Source of the DNA: Phyllobacteriaceae bacterium
GTDB taxonomy: Bacteria; Pseudomonadota; Alphaproteobacteria; Rhizobiales; Rhizobiaceae
Direction of reading: 5' to 3'
NCBI GenBank assembly: GCA_016711085.1
Contig: JADJTR010000007.1
Location: forward strand, 124,001 to 188,000
DNA length: 64,000 nt
The position numbers were made by a program, and so were the translations under genes. The notes under the pieces were generated by a model. It saw only the letters and a program-made list of their open reading frames with translations. It searched no databases and was not told where the DNA came from. Shown here piece by piece: positions 50,623-60,121 of this stretch (its first letter is position 1; every line of letters begins with the position of its first letter).

Positions 50623-51060
50623 TCAGACCTCCGGCGGCGCGGCGACAGCGTTCAGGCGCGGGTTCGGCTTGAACTCGGTGACGATCATTTCGCAGCGGAA
50701 ACAGGCGTCGACCCCCTCCTGGGTGAACCAGCGGCAGGTCCTGCGCAAGAAGCAGGGCGGCGCCTTGCGCGCCGCCTCCGGCAACATCGACGCAACGCGT
50801 TTGACGAGCGAACAATCGTGGCCGTCAAAATGAGCGCATTGCCCTCCGGCGCATTTGGCCGCCAGCCGCAACACCTTTCCGGCCGATGCCGGCGCGGCGA
50901 TGGCCGCGAGTTCCGGCGTCAGCGGAACCGGGGCTTCGACATAGGCGACACGCTGCCGACCGTCGGCGCCGGTTTCCACGACGCCGAGGACGACGGCATC
51001 CGACATTCCCGGTTGCGCGCTCGGGCAGGAACGCGCCACGGTCGTCTCCGGGTCAGCCAT
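50623..51060 (-). CDS. Cysteine-rich hypothetical protein
   Basis: A 145-residue protein with no signal peptide. The C-terminal half contains seven cysteines: KCAGGQCAHFDGHDCSLVKR, then PPCFLRRTCRWF and GVDACFRCEM. The spacing (C-x4-C-x6-C, C-x4-C, C-x2-C) suggests an iron-sulfur cluster or zinc site. The N-terminal part reads VVLGVVETGADGRQRVAYVE. I do not recognise the family. It overlaps the upstream hypothetical gene by eight bases, so the two are coupled. Confidence 0.65.
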   Translation of the reverse strand: MADPETTVARSCPSAQPGMSDAVVLGVVETGADGRQRVAYVEAPVPLTPELAAIAAPASAGKVLRLAAKCAGGQCAHFDGHDCSLVKRVASMLPEAARKAPPCFLRRTCRWFTQEGVDACFRCEMIVTEFKPNPRLNAVAAPPEV

Positions 51061-51376
51061 GGCGGTCGAGCCGGACGATGTCGCGCGGGAAGTATCCCAT
51101 GAGGATTTTCTTGTCGTAGATCACCGTCGCAGGGTCGCCGATGGCGCCGGCATCCTTGGCGATCGCCGACGCCACGCCATTCAGGCTGCGGGCATTGGCG
51201 GCGAAAATGTCCTTGTCCTTCAGGATGAAGCCGATGATGCCCGGGTCCGGATGATAGCCGATCTCGGGCGCGCCGAGCTTGAGCGCAGGATTGGCCTTGA
51301 CCGCGCCGGCGACGGCGGCGGACAGGCGGGATTCCAGATCCTTGAGGGCGATGGCGTTGGTTTTGGGCGTCGGCAT
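51053..51376 (-). CDS. Hypothetical protein coupled to the Cys-rich gene
   Basis: A 107-residue soluble protein, starting MPTPKTNAIALKDLESRLSA with GAGGAG upstream. It includes HPDPGIIGFILKDKDIFAAN and ATVIYDKKILMGYFPRDIVR. The length and lack of membrane or signal segments fit a small cytoplasmic protein. Family not recognised. A longer open frame upstream has poor coding character. Confidence 0.6.
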   Translation of the reverse strand: MPTPKTNAIALKDLESRLSAAVAGAVKANPALKLGAPEIGYHPDPGIIGFILKDKDIFAANARSLNGVASAIAKDAGAIGDPATVIYDKKILMGYFPRDIVRLDRHG

Positions 51377-51556
51377 GGCTTGCTCCTCGGCATATGGCCG
51401 TTCGAGATGCGCCCCTGGCGAACGCACAGTCCATTTTCTGGTTCGTTTTGCACGAGCAGGTTGCGTAAATGCCGGCCATGGCGCTGTGATCCCGCTCACA
51501 CAGATACTTTTTTCGCCATTGCCGCTATTTATGGCGGAATGCACCGGGAAGCGCCC

Positions 51557-52450
51557 ATGATACACGTCGTCGGTTCGATCAATCTCGACCTCATCGCCAC
51601 GCTGCCACGCCTGCCCGGACCGGGCGAGACGCTGACCGGCGAGACGTTCTCCACCGCGCCCGGCGGCAAAGGCGCCAATCAGGCGCTGGCGGCGCGGCGC
51701 GCCGGCGCGCGCGTGGCGATGACCGGAGCGGTCGGTCGCGACCCCTTCGCTGCGCAGGCGCTGGCGTTGCTCACGAGCGGCGGCGTCGACCTTTCCGGCG
51801 TGCGCGAGACGGAGGCGCCGACCGGAACGGCGCTAATCCTCGTCGGCGGCGACGGCGAGAACATGATCGCGGTCATCCCCGGCGCCAACGGGCTGGTCGC
51901 GCGCGGCGTGGTCGAGGATTTGCAGATCGCGATGCGCGACGTGCTGCTGTTGCAACAGGAAATCCCGGCCGAAACCGTCGAGGCGGCGCTGGCGAAGGCG
52001 CGGAACGCCGGGGCCTTGTCGATCCTCAACATCGCGCCGGCCCGCCCGCGGGAAGCCCGCCTTGCCCGTCTCGCCGACATCGTCGTCGCCAATGAGACCG
52101 AATTCGACCTTTACGCCGCGCCACTCGGCCTCGCCGGCGCGGATCGCGAAGAAAAAATGGCGGATTTCGCTCGGCGCAGCGGCCGGACAATGATCGTCAC
52201 GCTCGGCGGCGACGGCGTCGTCGCGGCGACGCCCGAAGGCATGGTCCGCGCTCCGGCGCTGCCGGTGAAGCCGGTCGACACCGTCGGGGCCGGCGACACG
52301 TTTTGCGGCTATCTCGCCGCCGGACTGGCTGAGGGTTTGAAGCTGGAGCCGGCGCTGCGTCTCGCCGCCGCCGCCGGTTCGCTTGCCTGCCTCAAGCCCG
52401 GCGCGCAGCCGGCGATTCCGCCGCGGGCCGAGGTTGACGCGGCGCTATAG
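51557..52450 (+). CDS. rbsK: Ribokinase (PfkB family)
   Basis: A 297-residue sugar kinase. It begins MIHVVGSINLDLIATLPRLP, with the substrate motif APGGKGANQALAARRAG, NETEFDLY, and the catalytic anion-hole motif DTVGAGDTFCGYLAAGL (base Asp). Ribokinase makes ribose-5-phosphate. Its convergent neighbour (6-base overlap) is a nucleoside hydrolase, which releases ribose, so the two probably serve nucleoside salvage. GAAGCGCCC upstream is a weak ribosome site. Confidence 0.88.
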   Translation: MIHVVGSINLDLIATLPRLPGPGETLTGETFSTAPGGKGANQALAARRAGARVAMTGAVGRDPFAAQALALLTSGGVDLSGVRETEAPTGTALILVGGDGENMIAVIPGANGLVARGVVEDLQIAMRDVLLLQQEIPAETVEAALAKARNAGALSILNIAPARPREARLARLADIVVANETEFDLYAAPLGLAGADREEKMADFARRSGRTMIVTLGGDGVVAATPEGMVRAPALPVKPVDTVGAGDTFCGYLAAGLAEGLKLEPALRLAAAAGSLACLKPGAQPAIPPRAEVDAAL

Positions 52451-53386
52451 GAGTGCCAGCCGCTCGGTCAGCAGGGCGAAAAAACCATCATGGTCGATGT
52501 CACGGATGTAGAGCGCATTTTTCGGCCGTTTGGTCACGCCCCACCAGTCGACAACCGTGGTTCCCATGGTCAATTCGGACGCCAGTTCGACGGCGACATT
52601 GCACTCGCGGCCGGAAAACAGTTCCGGTTTGAGGAGGTAAGCGATCACGCACGGATCGTGCAGCGGACCGCCATCGGTGCCGTATTTGGCCTCGTCGAAG
52701 CGCTCGAAGAATTGCAGCATCTCGGCGACGGCGACGCCGACCCTGGTGCCGAGATCGCGGATCGCCTTGACCCGGGCCGACGTCGTCAGCGCCTTGTGGG
52801 TGACATCGAGCGGCATCATCACGATGGGCACGCCCGATTTCAGCACGACGTCGGCGGCGTGCGGATCGACGTAAATATTGAACTCGGCCGAGGGCGTCAC
52901 ATTGCCCTGTTCGAAATAGCCGCCGCCCATCAGCACGATGCGTTCGATGCGGTGGGCGAGGCGCGGCTCGCGCACCAGCGCCAGCGCGATGTTGGTCAGC
53001 GGCCCGAGCGGACAGAGCGTCACAGTGCCGGCCTCTTCGGCGAGCAGCGTTTCGACGAGGAAATCGACGGCATGGGCGGCTTGCAAGGGCATCTGCGGTT
53101 CGGGAAGGTCGGGGCCGTCGAGGCCCGTCTTGCCATGGACTTCCTCGGCGGTGACAAGGGGCCGCACCATCGGACGAAAGGCGCCGGAAAACACCTTTGT
53201 TTCCGGCCGTCCGGCCAATTCGCAAATCTTGCGCGCGTTAAGCTGCGTCAGCGCCAACGGCACATTGCCGGCGACCGCCGTGATGCCGATGACGTCGAGT
53301 TCCGGGCTCGCCAGCGCCAGCAGGATGGCGACGGCGTCGTCCTGTCCGGGATCGGTATCGATGATGATTTTTTTCGCAGCGGCCAT
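52445..53386 (-). CDS. Inosine/uridine-preferring nucleoside hydrolase
   Basis: A 313-residue hydrolase that splits ribonucleosides into base and ribose. The calcium-binding signature IIIDTDPGQDDAVAILLAL is at the start, and LTNIALAL, MGGGYFEQGNVTPSAEFNIY (with the catalytic Asn/Glu region) and PLHDPCVIAYLL follow. The ATG at 53386 has GGGGGA upstream. It likely feeds ribokinase encoded next to it. Confidence 0.9.
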   Translation of the reverse strand: MAAAKKIIIDTDPGQDDAVAILLALASPELDVIGITAVAGNVPLALTQLNARKICELAGRPETKVFSGAFRPMVRPLVTAEEVHGKTGLDGPDLPEPQMPLQAAHAVDFLVETLLAEEAGTVTLCPLGPLTNIALALVREPRLAHRIERIVLMGGGYFEQGNVTPSAEFNIYVDPHAADVVLKSGVPIVMMPLDVTHKALTTSARVKAIRDLGTRVGVAVAEMLQFFERFDEAKYGTDGGPLHDPCVIAYLLKPELFSGRECNVAVELASELTMGTTVVDWWGVTKRPKNALYIRDIDHDGFFALLTERLALL

Positions 53387-53498
53387 GCGGTCCCCCAAGC
53401 GTTCTTGAAGTCGACGTTTCGACGAACCATATCAGCAGCATGAGGCGGAACGCCATCCGGGTTCCGTCGCAACGCTGTCGCTTGTGAAGGACACGGGA

Positions 53499-53918
53499 AT
53501 GAGCCGCATGACGCCGTTTTCCAGCCCGTTGCTGCTGGGTTTCGATTCCATCGAAAAGACGCTTGAGCGCATCGCCAAGAACGGCGACGGCTATCCACCC
53601 TACAACATCGAAAAGCTGGCCAACCCGGAAGGCGCCAAACTGCGCATCACGCTCGCCGTCGCCGGCTTTTCGGAAGCCGATCTCGACGTGTCGCTGGAGG
53701 AAAACCAGCTGGTCATCCGGGGCAGGCAGGCGGAGGAACCGGAACGCGACTATCTGCATCGCGGCATCGCGGCGCGCCAGTTTTCGAGGGTTTTCGTGCT
53801 CGCCGACGGCATGCGCGTGACCGGCGCGGAATTGCGGAACGGGTTGCTGGCAATCGATCTCGACCGGCCGGAACCCGAGAAGCTGATACGGAAAATCAAT
53901 ATTTCGGTCAAAGACTGA
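53499..53918 (+). CDS. Small heat shock protein Hsp20
   Basis: A 139-residue IbpA-type chaperone: PFSSPLLLGFDSIEKTLERI at the N-terminus, the alpha-crystallin domain with LRITLAVAGFSEADLDVSLE, QLVIRGRQ and RDYLHRGIAARQFSRVFVLADG, and the C-terminal EPEKLIRKINI. It holds unfolded proteins during stress. The next gene (DUF1150) is its usual neighbour in alphaproteobacteria. No ROSE-type thermosensor is obvious by eye in the short leader. Confidence 0.88.
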   Translation: MSRMTPFSSPLLLGFDSIEKTLERIAKNGDGYPPYNIEKLANPEGAKLRITLAVAGFSEADLDVSLEENQLVIRGRQAEEPERDYLHRGIAARQFSRVFVLADGMRVTGAELRNGLLAIDLDRPEPEKLIRKINISVKD

Positions 53919-54006
53919 CAATGCCGCCAAAGAAAAAGCGGCGCGTCGGTCGGAAGTGGCACTGCCTGGGGCTGGCGCAAGCGGCCCCTACACCAGGAGG
54001 CTGAAC

Positions 54007-54258
54007 ATGCCCGGTACTTCGATTCGCCTGTCCAAGGAAGAACTCGCCCATGTCGGCGAGGGTGCGATCGGCTATGTGCGCAAGATCAAGAGCGACGACA
54101 TGGCCAGACGCTTCCCCGGCATGCCGGACATGGCGCCCGGTCTCGATCTCTGGGCGCTGTTCGCCGCCAATGGCGCGCCGATCCTGTTGACCAACCAGCG
54201 CGACGCCGCGCTGCAAGGGGCGGCCGAAAACGAGCTGACGCCGGTCAGCCTGCATTGA
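54007..54258 (+). CDS. DUF1150 protein
   Basis: An 83-residue protein, MPGTSIRLSKEELAHVGEGA, then IGYVRKIKSD, MPDMAPGLDLWALFAANGAP and ILLTNQRDAALQGA. It matches DUF1150, a small family nearly always next to an Hsp20 gene in alphaproteobacteria. AGGAGG lies ahead of the ATG. Function unknown, likely stress related. Confidence 0.85.
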   Translation: MPGTSIRLSKEELAHVGEGAIGYVRKIKSDDMARRFPGMPDMAPGLDLWALFAANGAPILLTNQRDAALQGAAENELTPVSLH

Positions 54259-54267
54259 TCGAGGGCG

Positions 54268-54284
54268 CGCCGCCTCAGGCGGCG
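54268..54284. terminator. Hairpin between the convergent DUF1150 and ptsN genes
   Basis: CGCCGCC, loop TCA, GGCGGCG: a 7-bp GC stem between two convergent genes, overlapping the last bases of ptsN. No T-run. Confidence 0.45.
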
Positions 54285-54739
54285 TGCGAGGTCGGTCCCA
54301 TCGCCAGCAGCGCATGAATGGCGGCAGCGTCGCCGGTGGCGCGAATCCGGTCGACAATGGCGGTATCGCGCAGCGCCCGCGCGATGCGCGACAGGGCCTT
54401 GAGATGGTCGGCGCCGGCGCCTTCCGGCGCAAGCAACAGGAACACAAGGTCGACAGGCTGGTCGTCGAGCGCGTCGAAAGCCACCGGGGTTTCCAGCCGT
54501 GCGAAAACGCCGACCAGGGCACGAACCTTGGCCAGCTTGCCGTGTGGAATGGCGATGCCGTTGCCGACGCCGGTCGAGCCGAGGCGTTCGCGCTGCATCA
54601 GGGATTCGAATATTTCCCGCTCCGGCACGCCGGTGATGGCCTCAGCCTTCTCCGCCAGGATTTGCAGGAGCTGCTTTTTCGAATTTGCCTTCAAGGCCGG
54701 CAGGATGGCCGATGCCTCGATCAGGTCGGAAAGATCCAT
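54275..54739 (-). CDS. ptsN: Nitrogen-regulatory phosphotransferase EIIA(Ntr)
   Basis: A 154-residue PTS regulator. The phosphorylated His66 lies in GNGIAIPHGKLAKVRAL, followed by VAFDALDDQPVDLVFLLLAP. It receives phosphate from the PTS(Ntr) chain and links nitrogen, potassium and carbon control. It is the last gene of the rpoN-hpf-ptsN row, a conserved order. Confidence 0.93.
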   Translation of the reverse strand: MDLSDLIEASAILPALKANSKKQLLQILAEKAEAITGVPEREIFESLMQRERLGSTGVGNGIAIPHGKLAKVRALVGVFARLETPVAFDALDDQPVDLVFLLLAPEGAGADHLKALSRIARALRDTAIVDRIRATGDAAAIHALLAMGPTSHAA

Positions 54740-54784
54740 GGCTTGCGCCTTTCGGTATCGTTGGCTGCCCGCACAGCCTCGGGA

Positions 54785-55375
54785 TCAGGCTTTCGCCTTC
54801 GCTGTTGAGGGATCGATCCAGCCGATGTTTCCGTCAGGCCGGCGATAGACGATGTTGATGTGATCGTTTCCGGCATTGCGGAACACCACGAACGGCGTGT
54901 CCCTGGCGTCGAGTTCGATGACCGCGGCGGCGACCGACAGGCTTTTCAGCGACATCGATGTCTCGGCGACGATCGTCGGCGCGTAATCGGCGGGGACATC
55001 GTGCTCATCGTCGTCGGCGAGCGGCTCCATGACGCGATACGCCATCGCAAGCGGTTCATCCGAGGCGATGCCGGCATTGTGCGATTTAAGGCGACGCTTG
55101 TAACGACGCAAACGCTTGTCAATGCGCTCGGCGGCGGCCTCGAACGCCGCTATCGGCTCCTGGGCCTGCCCGGTGGCTTCAAGCGTCATGCCGCTGGCGA
55201 GATGAATGTGGCAATCGGCGGAAAACCGGCCATTGACCTTTTCGACGGTAATCTGGCCGGAATAGCCGCCGGCGAAATATTTGGCGACCCCTTCGGAAAT
55301 CCGCTCTTCTATGCGCGTCCTGAAGGCTTCGCCGATTTCCATTTGCTTGCCGGAAACGCGGAGGCTCATGGGCAT
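54785..55375 (-). CDS. hpf: Ribosome hibernation promoting factor, long form
   Basis: A 196-residue protein. The N-terminal S30AE domain (MPMSLRVSGKQMEIGEAFRT, VNGRFSADCHIHLASGMTLE, RIDKRLRRYKRRLKSH) is joined by a linker to a C-terminal dimerisation domain (VVRTKSLS-like: here IVAETSMSLKSLSVAAAVIE, TPFVVFRNAGNDHINIVYRR). Long HPF makes 100S ribosome dimers in stationary phase. It lies between rpoN and ptsN. Confidence 0.92.
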   Translation of the reverse strand: MPMSLRVSGKQMEIGEAFRTRIEERISEGVAKYFAGGYSGQITVEKVNGRFSADCHIHLASGMTLEATGQAQEPIAAFEAAAERIDKRLRRYKRRLKSHNAGIASDEPLAMAYRVMEPLADDDEHDVPADYAPTIVAETSMSLKSLSVAAAVIELDARDTPFVVFRNAGNDHINIVYRRPDGNIGWIDPSTAKAKA

Positions 55376-55559
55376 CCAGACCTTTTCGTTCGTGGTCCGG
55401 CCTTACCGGACTGGAATGTTGCAGAAACCGCCCTTTGACGTCGTTTCGTCGCTCCGCCGCGCCGAGCGCGACCGGTGTTCACATTTTGCGGCGGGGGGTC
55501 GCCATAGCCGCGCGCTTCTAGTCAGCGGCGTCGCGATTGTCAACGAAAGCGTGGCGGCA

Positions 55560-57056
55560 TCAGGCCGCGCCAACGGCGAGGCCGGCCCGCGCCACCGCCA
55601 GCTTTTCGCGCCGCCGCTGAACCGAGGACGGAATGTTCATTCCTTCCCGATACTTGGCGACAGTCCGCCGGGCGATGTCAATTCCCTCGCGATTGAGCAT
55701 GTCGACGATGGCGTCGTCGGAAAGCGCGGCCGCGGCCGATTCCGAATCAATCAGCTGGCGTATCCTGTGACGAACGGATTCCGACGAATGCGCCTCGCCG
55801 CCTTCGGATGAGGCGATGGCGGCGGAAAAGAAATAGCGCATTTCAAACACGCCGCGCGGCGTCGCCATGAATTTGTTTGAGGTGACGCGGCTGACCGTCG
55901 ATTCATGCATGGCGATGGCGTCGGCGACCATGCGCAGGTTCAGCGGCCGCAGATGCGATACGCCGTAGACAAGGAACCCGTCCTGGCGGCGGACGATTTC
56001 ACTCGCCACTTTCAGGATCGTTCGGGCCCGTTGGTCGAGGCTGCGGGCCAGCCAGTTGGCGGATTGCAGACAATCCTCGATGAACGCCTTTTCAGGCCCG
56101 GCGACCGCGTGCGGAGCGACCTGGGTGTAATAATCGCGGTTGACCAGGACGCGCGGAAGCGCGTCGGGATTGAGTTCGACCGACCAGGTTCCGTCGGGCG
56201 CGGCCTTGACCAGAACGTCCGGCGTGACCGGCTCGGACACGCCGCCCGCGAAGCCTGCGCCCGGTTTGGGATCGAGGGCGCGGATTTCTCCGGCCATGGC
56301 GATCAAATCCTCCTCGTCGACCCCGCACAGGCGTTTCAGGGCGACGAAATCGCGCTGCGCCAACAGGTCGAGATTGGCCACCAGCGCCTGCATGGCCGGG
56401 TCGAACCGGTCCTTTTCACGCAATTGTATGGCCAGGCATTCGGCGAGATCGCGGGCGAAAAGGCCGGAGGGATCGAACGTCTGGCAGCGCGCCAAAACGG
56501 CTTCGACCGTGGCGACGGGAGCGGCCAGCCGATCAGCGATCTCGGTCAGGTCGGCGCGGCAATAGCCGGCGTCATCCAGACCGTCGGCAAGGCCGCCGGC
56601 GATCAGCCGATCGGCAGCGTCGCGAAAGGCGAAGGCGATCTGGGTTTCGACATGGTCGCGCAGGCTGACCACGGCGGCGGTGATCTCGCCGATATCGACG
56701 ATGTCCTCGCTGGTCCGCGTCCCGCCGGACGAACCGGCGGCCGATTTCCACTGCGCCGACAAATCGGGTGGCAGGCGATCGGCGACGCCTGGATCGTCGG
56801 GAAAGACGTTTTCCAGCGACGAGTCGAGTTTTTCGGCCATCGCTTCGGACGACCATTCCGGCGTTTCGACGGTTTCGCTCGTTCCGGCGTCATTGGCGTC
56901 ATCCCGCTCGACCAGCGGATTGCGCTCGAGTTCCTCGTCGATGAACCGGTCGAGCTCGGCGCGCGTGAACTGCAGCAGGCGAATCGACTGCATCAATTGC
57001 GGCGTCATCACCAACGCCTGCGACTGACGCAATTGCAATTTCGCCGAGAGCGCCAT
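55560..57056 (-). CDS. rpoN: RNA polymerase sigma-54 factor
   Basis: A 498-residue sigma factor for enhancer-dependent promoters. The N-terminal activator region is LQLRQSQALVMTPQLMQSIR; an acidic region II follows; the DNA-binding helix-turn-helix is IAMHESTVSRVTSNKFMATP; and the RpoN box is ARRTVAKYRE near the end. The ATG at 57056 starts the family's 'MALSxKLxxRQSQ' sequence. It is followed by hpf and ptsN and preceded by lptB, the classic alphaproteobacterial order. Confidence 0.95.
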   Translation of the reverse strand: MALSAKLQLRQSQALVMTPQLMQSIRLLQFTRAELDRFIDEELERNPLVERDDANDAGTSETVETPEWSSEAMAEKLDSSLENVFPDDPGVADRLPPDLSAQWKSAAGSSGGTRTSEDIVDIGEITAAVVSLRDHVETQIAFAFRDAADRLIAGGLADGLDDAGYCRADLTEIADRLAAPVATVEAVLARCQTFDPSGLFARDLAECLAIQLREKDRFDPAMQALVANLDLLAQRDFVALKRLCGVDEEDLIAMAGEIRALDPKPGAGFAGGVSEPVTPDVLVKAAPDGTWSVELNPDALPRVLVNRDYYTQVAPHAVAGPEKAFIEDCLQSANWLARSLDQRARTILKVASEIVRRQDGFLVYGVSHLRPLNLRMVADAIAMHESTVSRVTSNKFMATPRGVFEMRYFFSAAIASSEGGEAHSSESVRHRIRQLIDSESAAAALSDDAIVDMLNREGIDIARRTVAKYREGMNIPSSVQRRREKLAVARAGLAVGAA

Positions 57057-57189
57057 GTTTCCCTGTCCCGCCCGTTCAGCGGCGCGTTTCAACGGGTCAG
57101 TGAAACTGGCCCGTCTTTTGCTTGTCAAGAGAAACGATAGTGGCTGGATATTGCGGATTCGTTGCGGCGGGCGCGCCGTCGCGACTTTT

Positions 57190-57983
<794 letters not shown>

Positions 57984-57991
57984 GCCCGCGC

Positions 57992-58552
57992 CTACTGCGT
58001 TTTGGCGGAATTCGGCGAGATCAGCATCTTGATGCGGCCGCTCGAACCGGAATTGCCGCCGCAACCATCGAGCTGGGCCCTGCCCGTTTTCATCTGCACC
58101 GTCAGCTTGCAGCCGACGATGACGTTTTCGCCTTCCGACAGGACGACTTCCTTGCCGGTCAGCACAAACACTTCGGATTTCATGTCGAAGACGCCGGCGT
58201 CACCGGTCGCGACCTGCGTGGCGGATTTGAGGTAGACCTTGCCGTCGGCCTCGATCCGGTCGATCGCCGCCGAGCCGGTGGCAGCCGACCCTTCGCCCTT
58301 GGCGTAAAGGACCACCATCCGGCCGGATTTCATCAGCGTATCGCCCTGGGTGACCGAGACATTGCCGGTGAAAATCGCCGTGTTTTCCTTTTCCTTGATT
58401 TCCAGCTTGTCGCTTTCGATCTGAATGGGCTTGTCGCCTGTCAATTTGAGTCCGGTCGAGCGGTCCGCCGCGGCGGCATGCGCGCCGCCGGCAACGGCAA
58501 GCGCGAACAGAAATGCAGCGCCGAACCGGTGCGTGCGTTCATTGACCGTCAT
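57992..58552 (-). CDS. lptA: LPS transport periplasmic protein LptA
   Basis: A 186-residue periplasmic bridge protein. The signal peptide is MTVNERTHRFGAAFLFALAV followed by AGGAHA. The OstA beta-jellyroll has IQIESDKLEIKEKENTAIFT, GNVSVTQGDTLMKSGRMVVL and EADGKVYLKSATQVATGDAG. It overlaps lptC by 14 bases and precedes lptB by nine, forming lptC-lptA-lptB. Confidence 0.9.
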   Translation of the reverse strand: MTVNERTHRFGAAFLFALAVAGGAHAAAADRSTGLKLTGDKPIQIESDKLEIKEKENTAIFTGNVSVTQGDTLMKSGRMVVLYAKGEGSAATGSAAIDRIEADGKVYLKSATQVATGDAGVFDMKSEVFVLTGKEVVLSEGENVIVGCKLTVQMKTGRAQLDGCGGNSGSSGRIKMLISPNSAKTQ

Positions 58553-59237
58553 TTTCAGCTCCCGTCTCGCCGGACCTTCTGACTGCCTGCGGCGCAATGG
58601 TCAACCGCACGCGCCTTTCGAACACGATCGTGCCGCCCCGGTCGGCGACCGACATGGAGTCAGCCGTCACGTGGGTATCGCGCATGACGATATCCACCGG
58701 CCTGTCCGTGGCCAAAGACCCGGTATTCATGTCGACCTTGGCGCCGAAAAATTTCGCGATCATGCCATCGGTGGTGGTCGCGGCGAAAGGTGTGTCAATG
58801 TCCATGGTCCCGGCGGAACGGTCGTAAACGCCGCGTTCGGCGATGATGCGGGCGCGGTTCACGCCGCTGACCGGCAAATCGGCGTCGATCTCCTCTAGCT
58901 CGATGAGATCGGCCTTGGCGGCATCCTGGATGGCGCGGGCCGCCTTCATCGAATAGCGCTGATTGTCCTTGTTGACCCCGCCGAGCTCGGGATTGGACAT
59001 CACCAATTTGCCATCAGTGAGAGCGGCGCCATCGACCTTCACGGCAATCGGCAGCGCCGGCCGGGCGGCCCAGCTCCACAGCACGAAAAAGGCCGCGACG
59101 CCAAAGGCGGCGACCGGCAGACCCCGTTTCATCAGGCGGACGCGCGCCGTATGCCGCGCCGCGTCGACGAAAACGGCCGCCCGCGCATCCGGCCGATCCG
59201 AAATCCCTTGCCGTTGTTGTGGCGCCAAAGCCGTCAT
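58539..59237 (-). CDS. lptC: LPS export protein LptC
   Basis: A 232-residue membrane-anchored protein. A cytoplasmic N-terminal segment (about 35 residues) is followed by one helix (GLPVAAFGVAAFFVLWSWAA) and a periplasmic LptC domain with LVMSNPELGGVNKDNQRYSM, AERGVYDRSAGTMDIDTPFA and VTADSMSVADRGGTIVFERR. It hands LPS to LptA. It starts the lptC-lptA-lptB-rpoN row. Confidence 0.88.
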   Translation of the reverse strand: MTALAPQQRQGISDRPDARAAVFVDAARHTARVRLMKRGLPVAAFGVAAFFVLWSWAARPALPIAVKVDGAALTDGKLVMSNPELGGVNKDNQRYSMKAARAIQDAAKADLIELEEIDADLPVSGVNRARIIAERGVYDRSAGTMDIDTPFAATTTDGMIAKFFGAKVDMNTGSLATDRPVDIVMRDTHVTADSMSVADRGGTIVFERRVRLTIAPQAVRRSGETGAENDGQ

Positions 59238-59511
59238 CGCGAATTCGAATTCCCTTGTCGCGCCAGATCAGGCGGCCCATGCCCTGCGCCGCATCGCCGA
59301 TGTGCCTCCAATATGGTGTTTTTTTGTTGCCGCCCACAACCTCGGCTGCGAACGGCCGCTCGAATCGACATAGCCCAATTGCAACGCTGTGTCGCGGATT
59401 GACCCGCCGGACTTCCTTGACGCTCCCGTTTCACTCTGGCACGCTTCGTATTCTTCCTGTAAAGACCGGTTTTGTCGGATTAATTTCGTTGCGTAGGGGT
59501 GAAAACAGCCG

Positions 59512-59796
59512 ATGATCAAGTCCGAACTGGTGCAGACGATCGCCAACAAGAACCCGCATCTGTTCCAGCGGGATGTCGAGAACATCGTCAATGCGATTTT
59601 TGACGAGATCGGCGACGCGCTCGCCGAAGGCAGCCGGGTCGAATTGCGTGGTTTCGGGGCCTTTTCGGTGAAAAACCGGCCGGCCCGCACCGGCCGCAAC
59701 CCGCGCACCGGCGAATCGGTCAGCGTCGACGAGAAATGGGTGCCGTTTTTCAAAACCGGCAAGGAGCTGCGCGAGCGGCTCAACAAGGGCAAGTAA
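59512..59796 (+). CDS. ihfB: Integration host factor beta subunit
   Basis: A 94-residue DNA-bending protein: MIKSELVQTIANKNPHLFQR, then DVENIVNAIFDEIGDALAEG, the beta arms RVELRGFGAFSVKNRPARTG and RNPRTGE, and the tail FFKTGKELRERLNKG. It pairs with IhfA, encoded elsewhere. The 274-base gap to lptC holds both promoters. LapA follows it by six bases. Confidence 0.95.
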   Translation: MIKSELVQTIANKNPHLFQRDVENIVNAIFDEIGDALAEGSRVELRGFGAFSVKNRPARTGRNPRTGESVSVDEKWVPFFKTGKELRERLNKGK

Positions 59797-59802
59797 GCCT
59801 CC

Positions 59803-60111
59803 ATGCTCGGTCGCGTCGCCACCGTCCTGATCGTCCTTCCGATCGCCATCGTGCTCGTGGCGCTTGCGGTCGCCAACCGCGGCGGCGCCGATTTCACGCT
59901 TGACCCGTTCCATCCCGGCAATCCGGCGCTGACGCTGCATTGGCCGCTTTTCGTCTACCTGTTCATTGCCCTCGGCATCGGGCTGGTGACCGGGTCGGCT
60001 GTCACCTGGATGAAACAGGGACGCTACCGGCGACAGGCCCGCGACAATGCGACCGAAATCCGCCGGCTCGCCACCGCGCCCAACGCCTCCGCGCTTCCGG
60101 CCGCGCGCTGA
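59803..60111 (+). CDS. LapA-domain membrane protein
   Basis: A 102-residue protein with two transmembrane helices, VATVLIVLPIAIVLVALAVA and PLFVYLFIALGIGLVTGSAV, then a basic cytoplasmic tail (KQGRYRRQARDNATEIRRLA). It matches the lipopolysaccharide assembly protein A/DUF1049 family and is downstream of ihfB, as in many proteobacteria. It probably assists LPS assembly. Confidence 0.85.
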   Translation: MLGRVATVLIVLPIAIVLVALAVANRGGADFTLDPFHPGNPALTLHWPLFVYLFIALGIGLVTGSAVTWMKQGRYRRQARDNATEIRRLATAPNASALPAAR

Positions 60112-60121
60112 GCCGGCGGCC

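Noticed and set aside
59435..59455. TGGCACG before ihfB resembling a sigma-54 -24 element.
   Set aside because: No GC at the -12 position.
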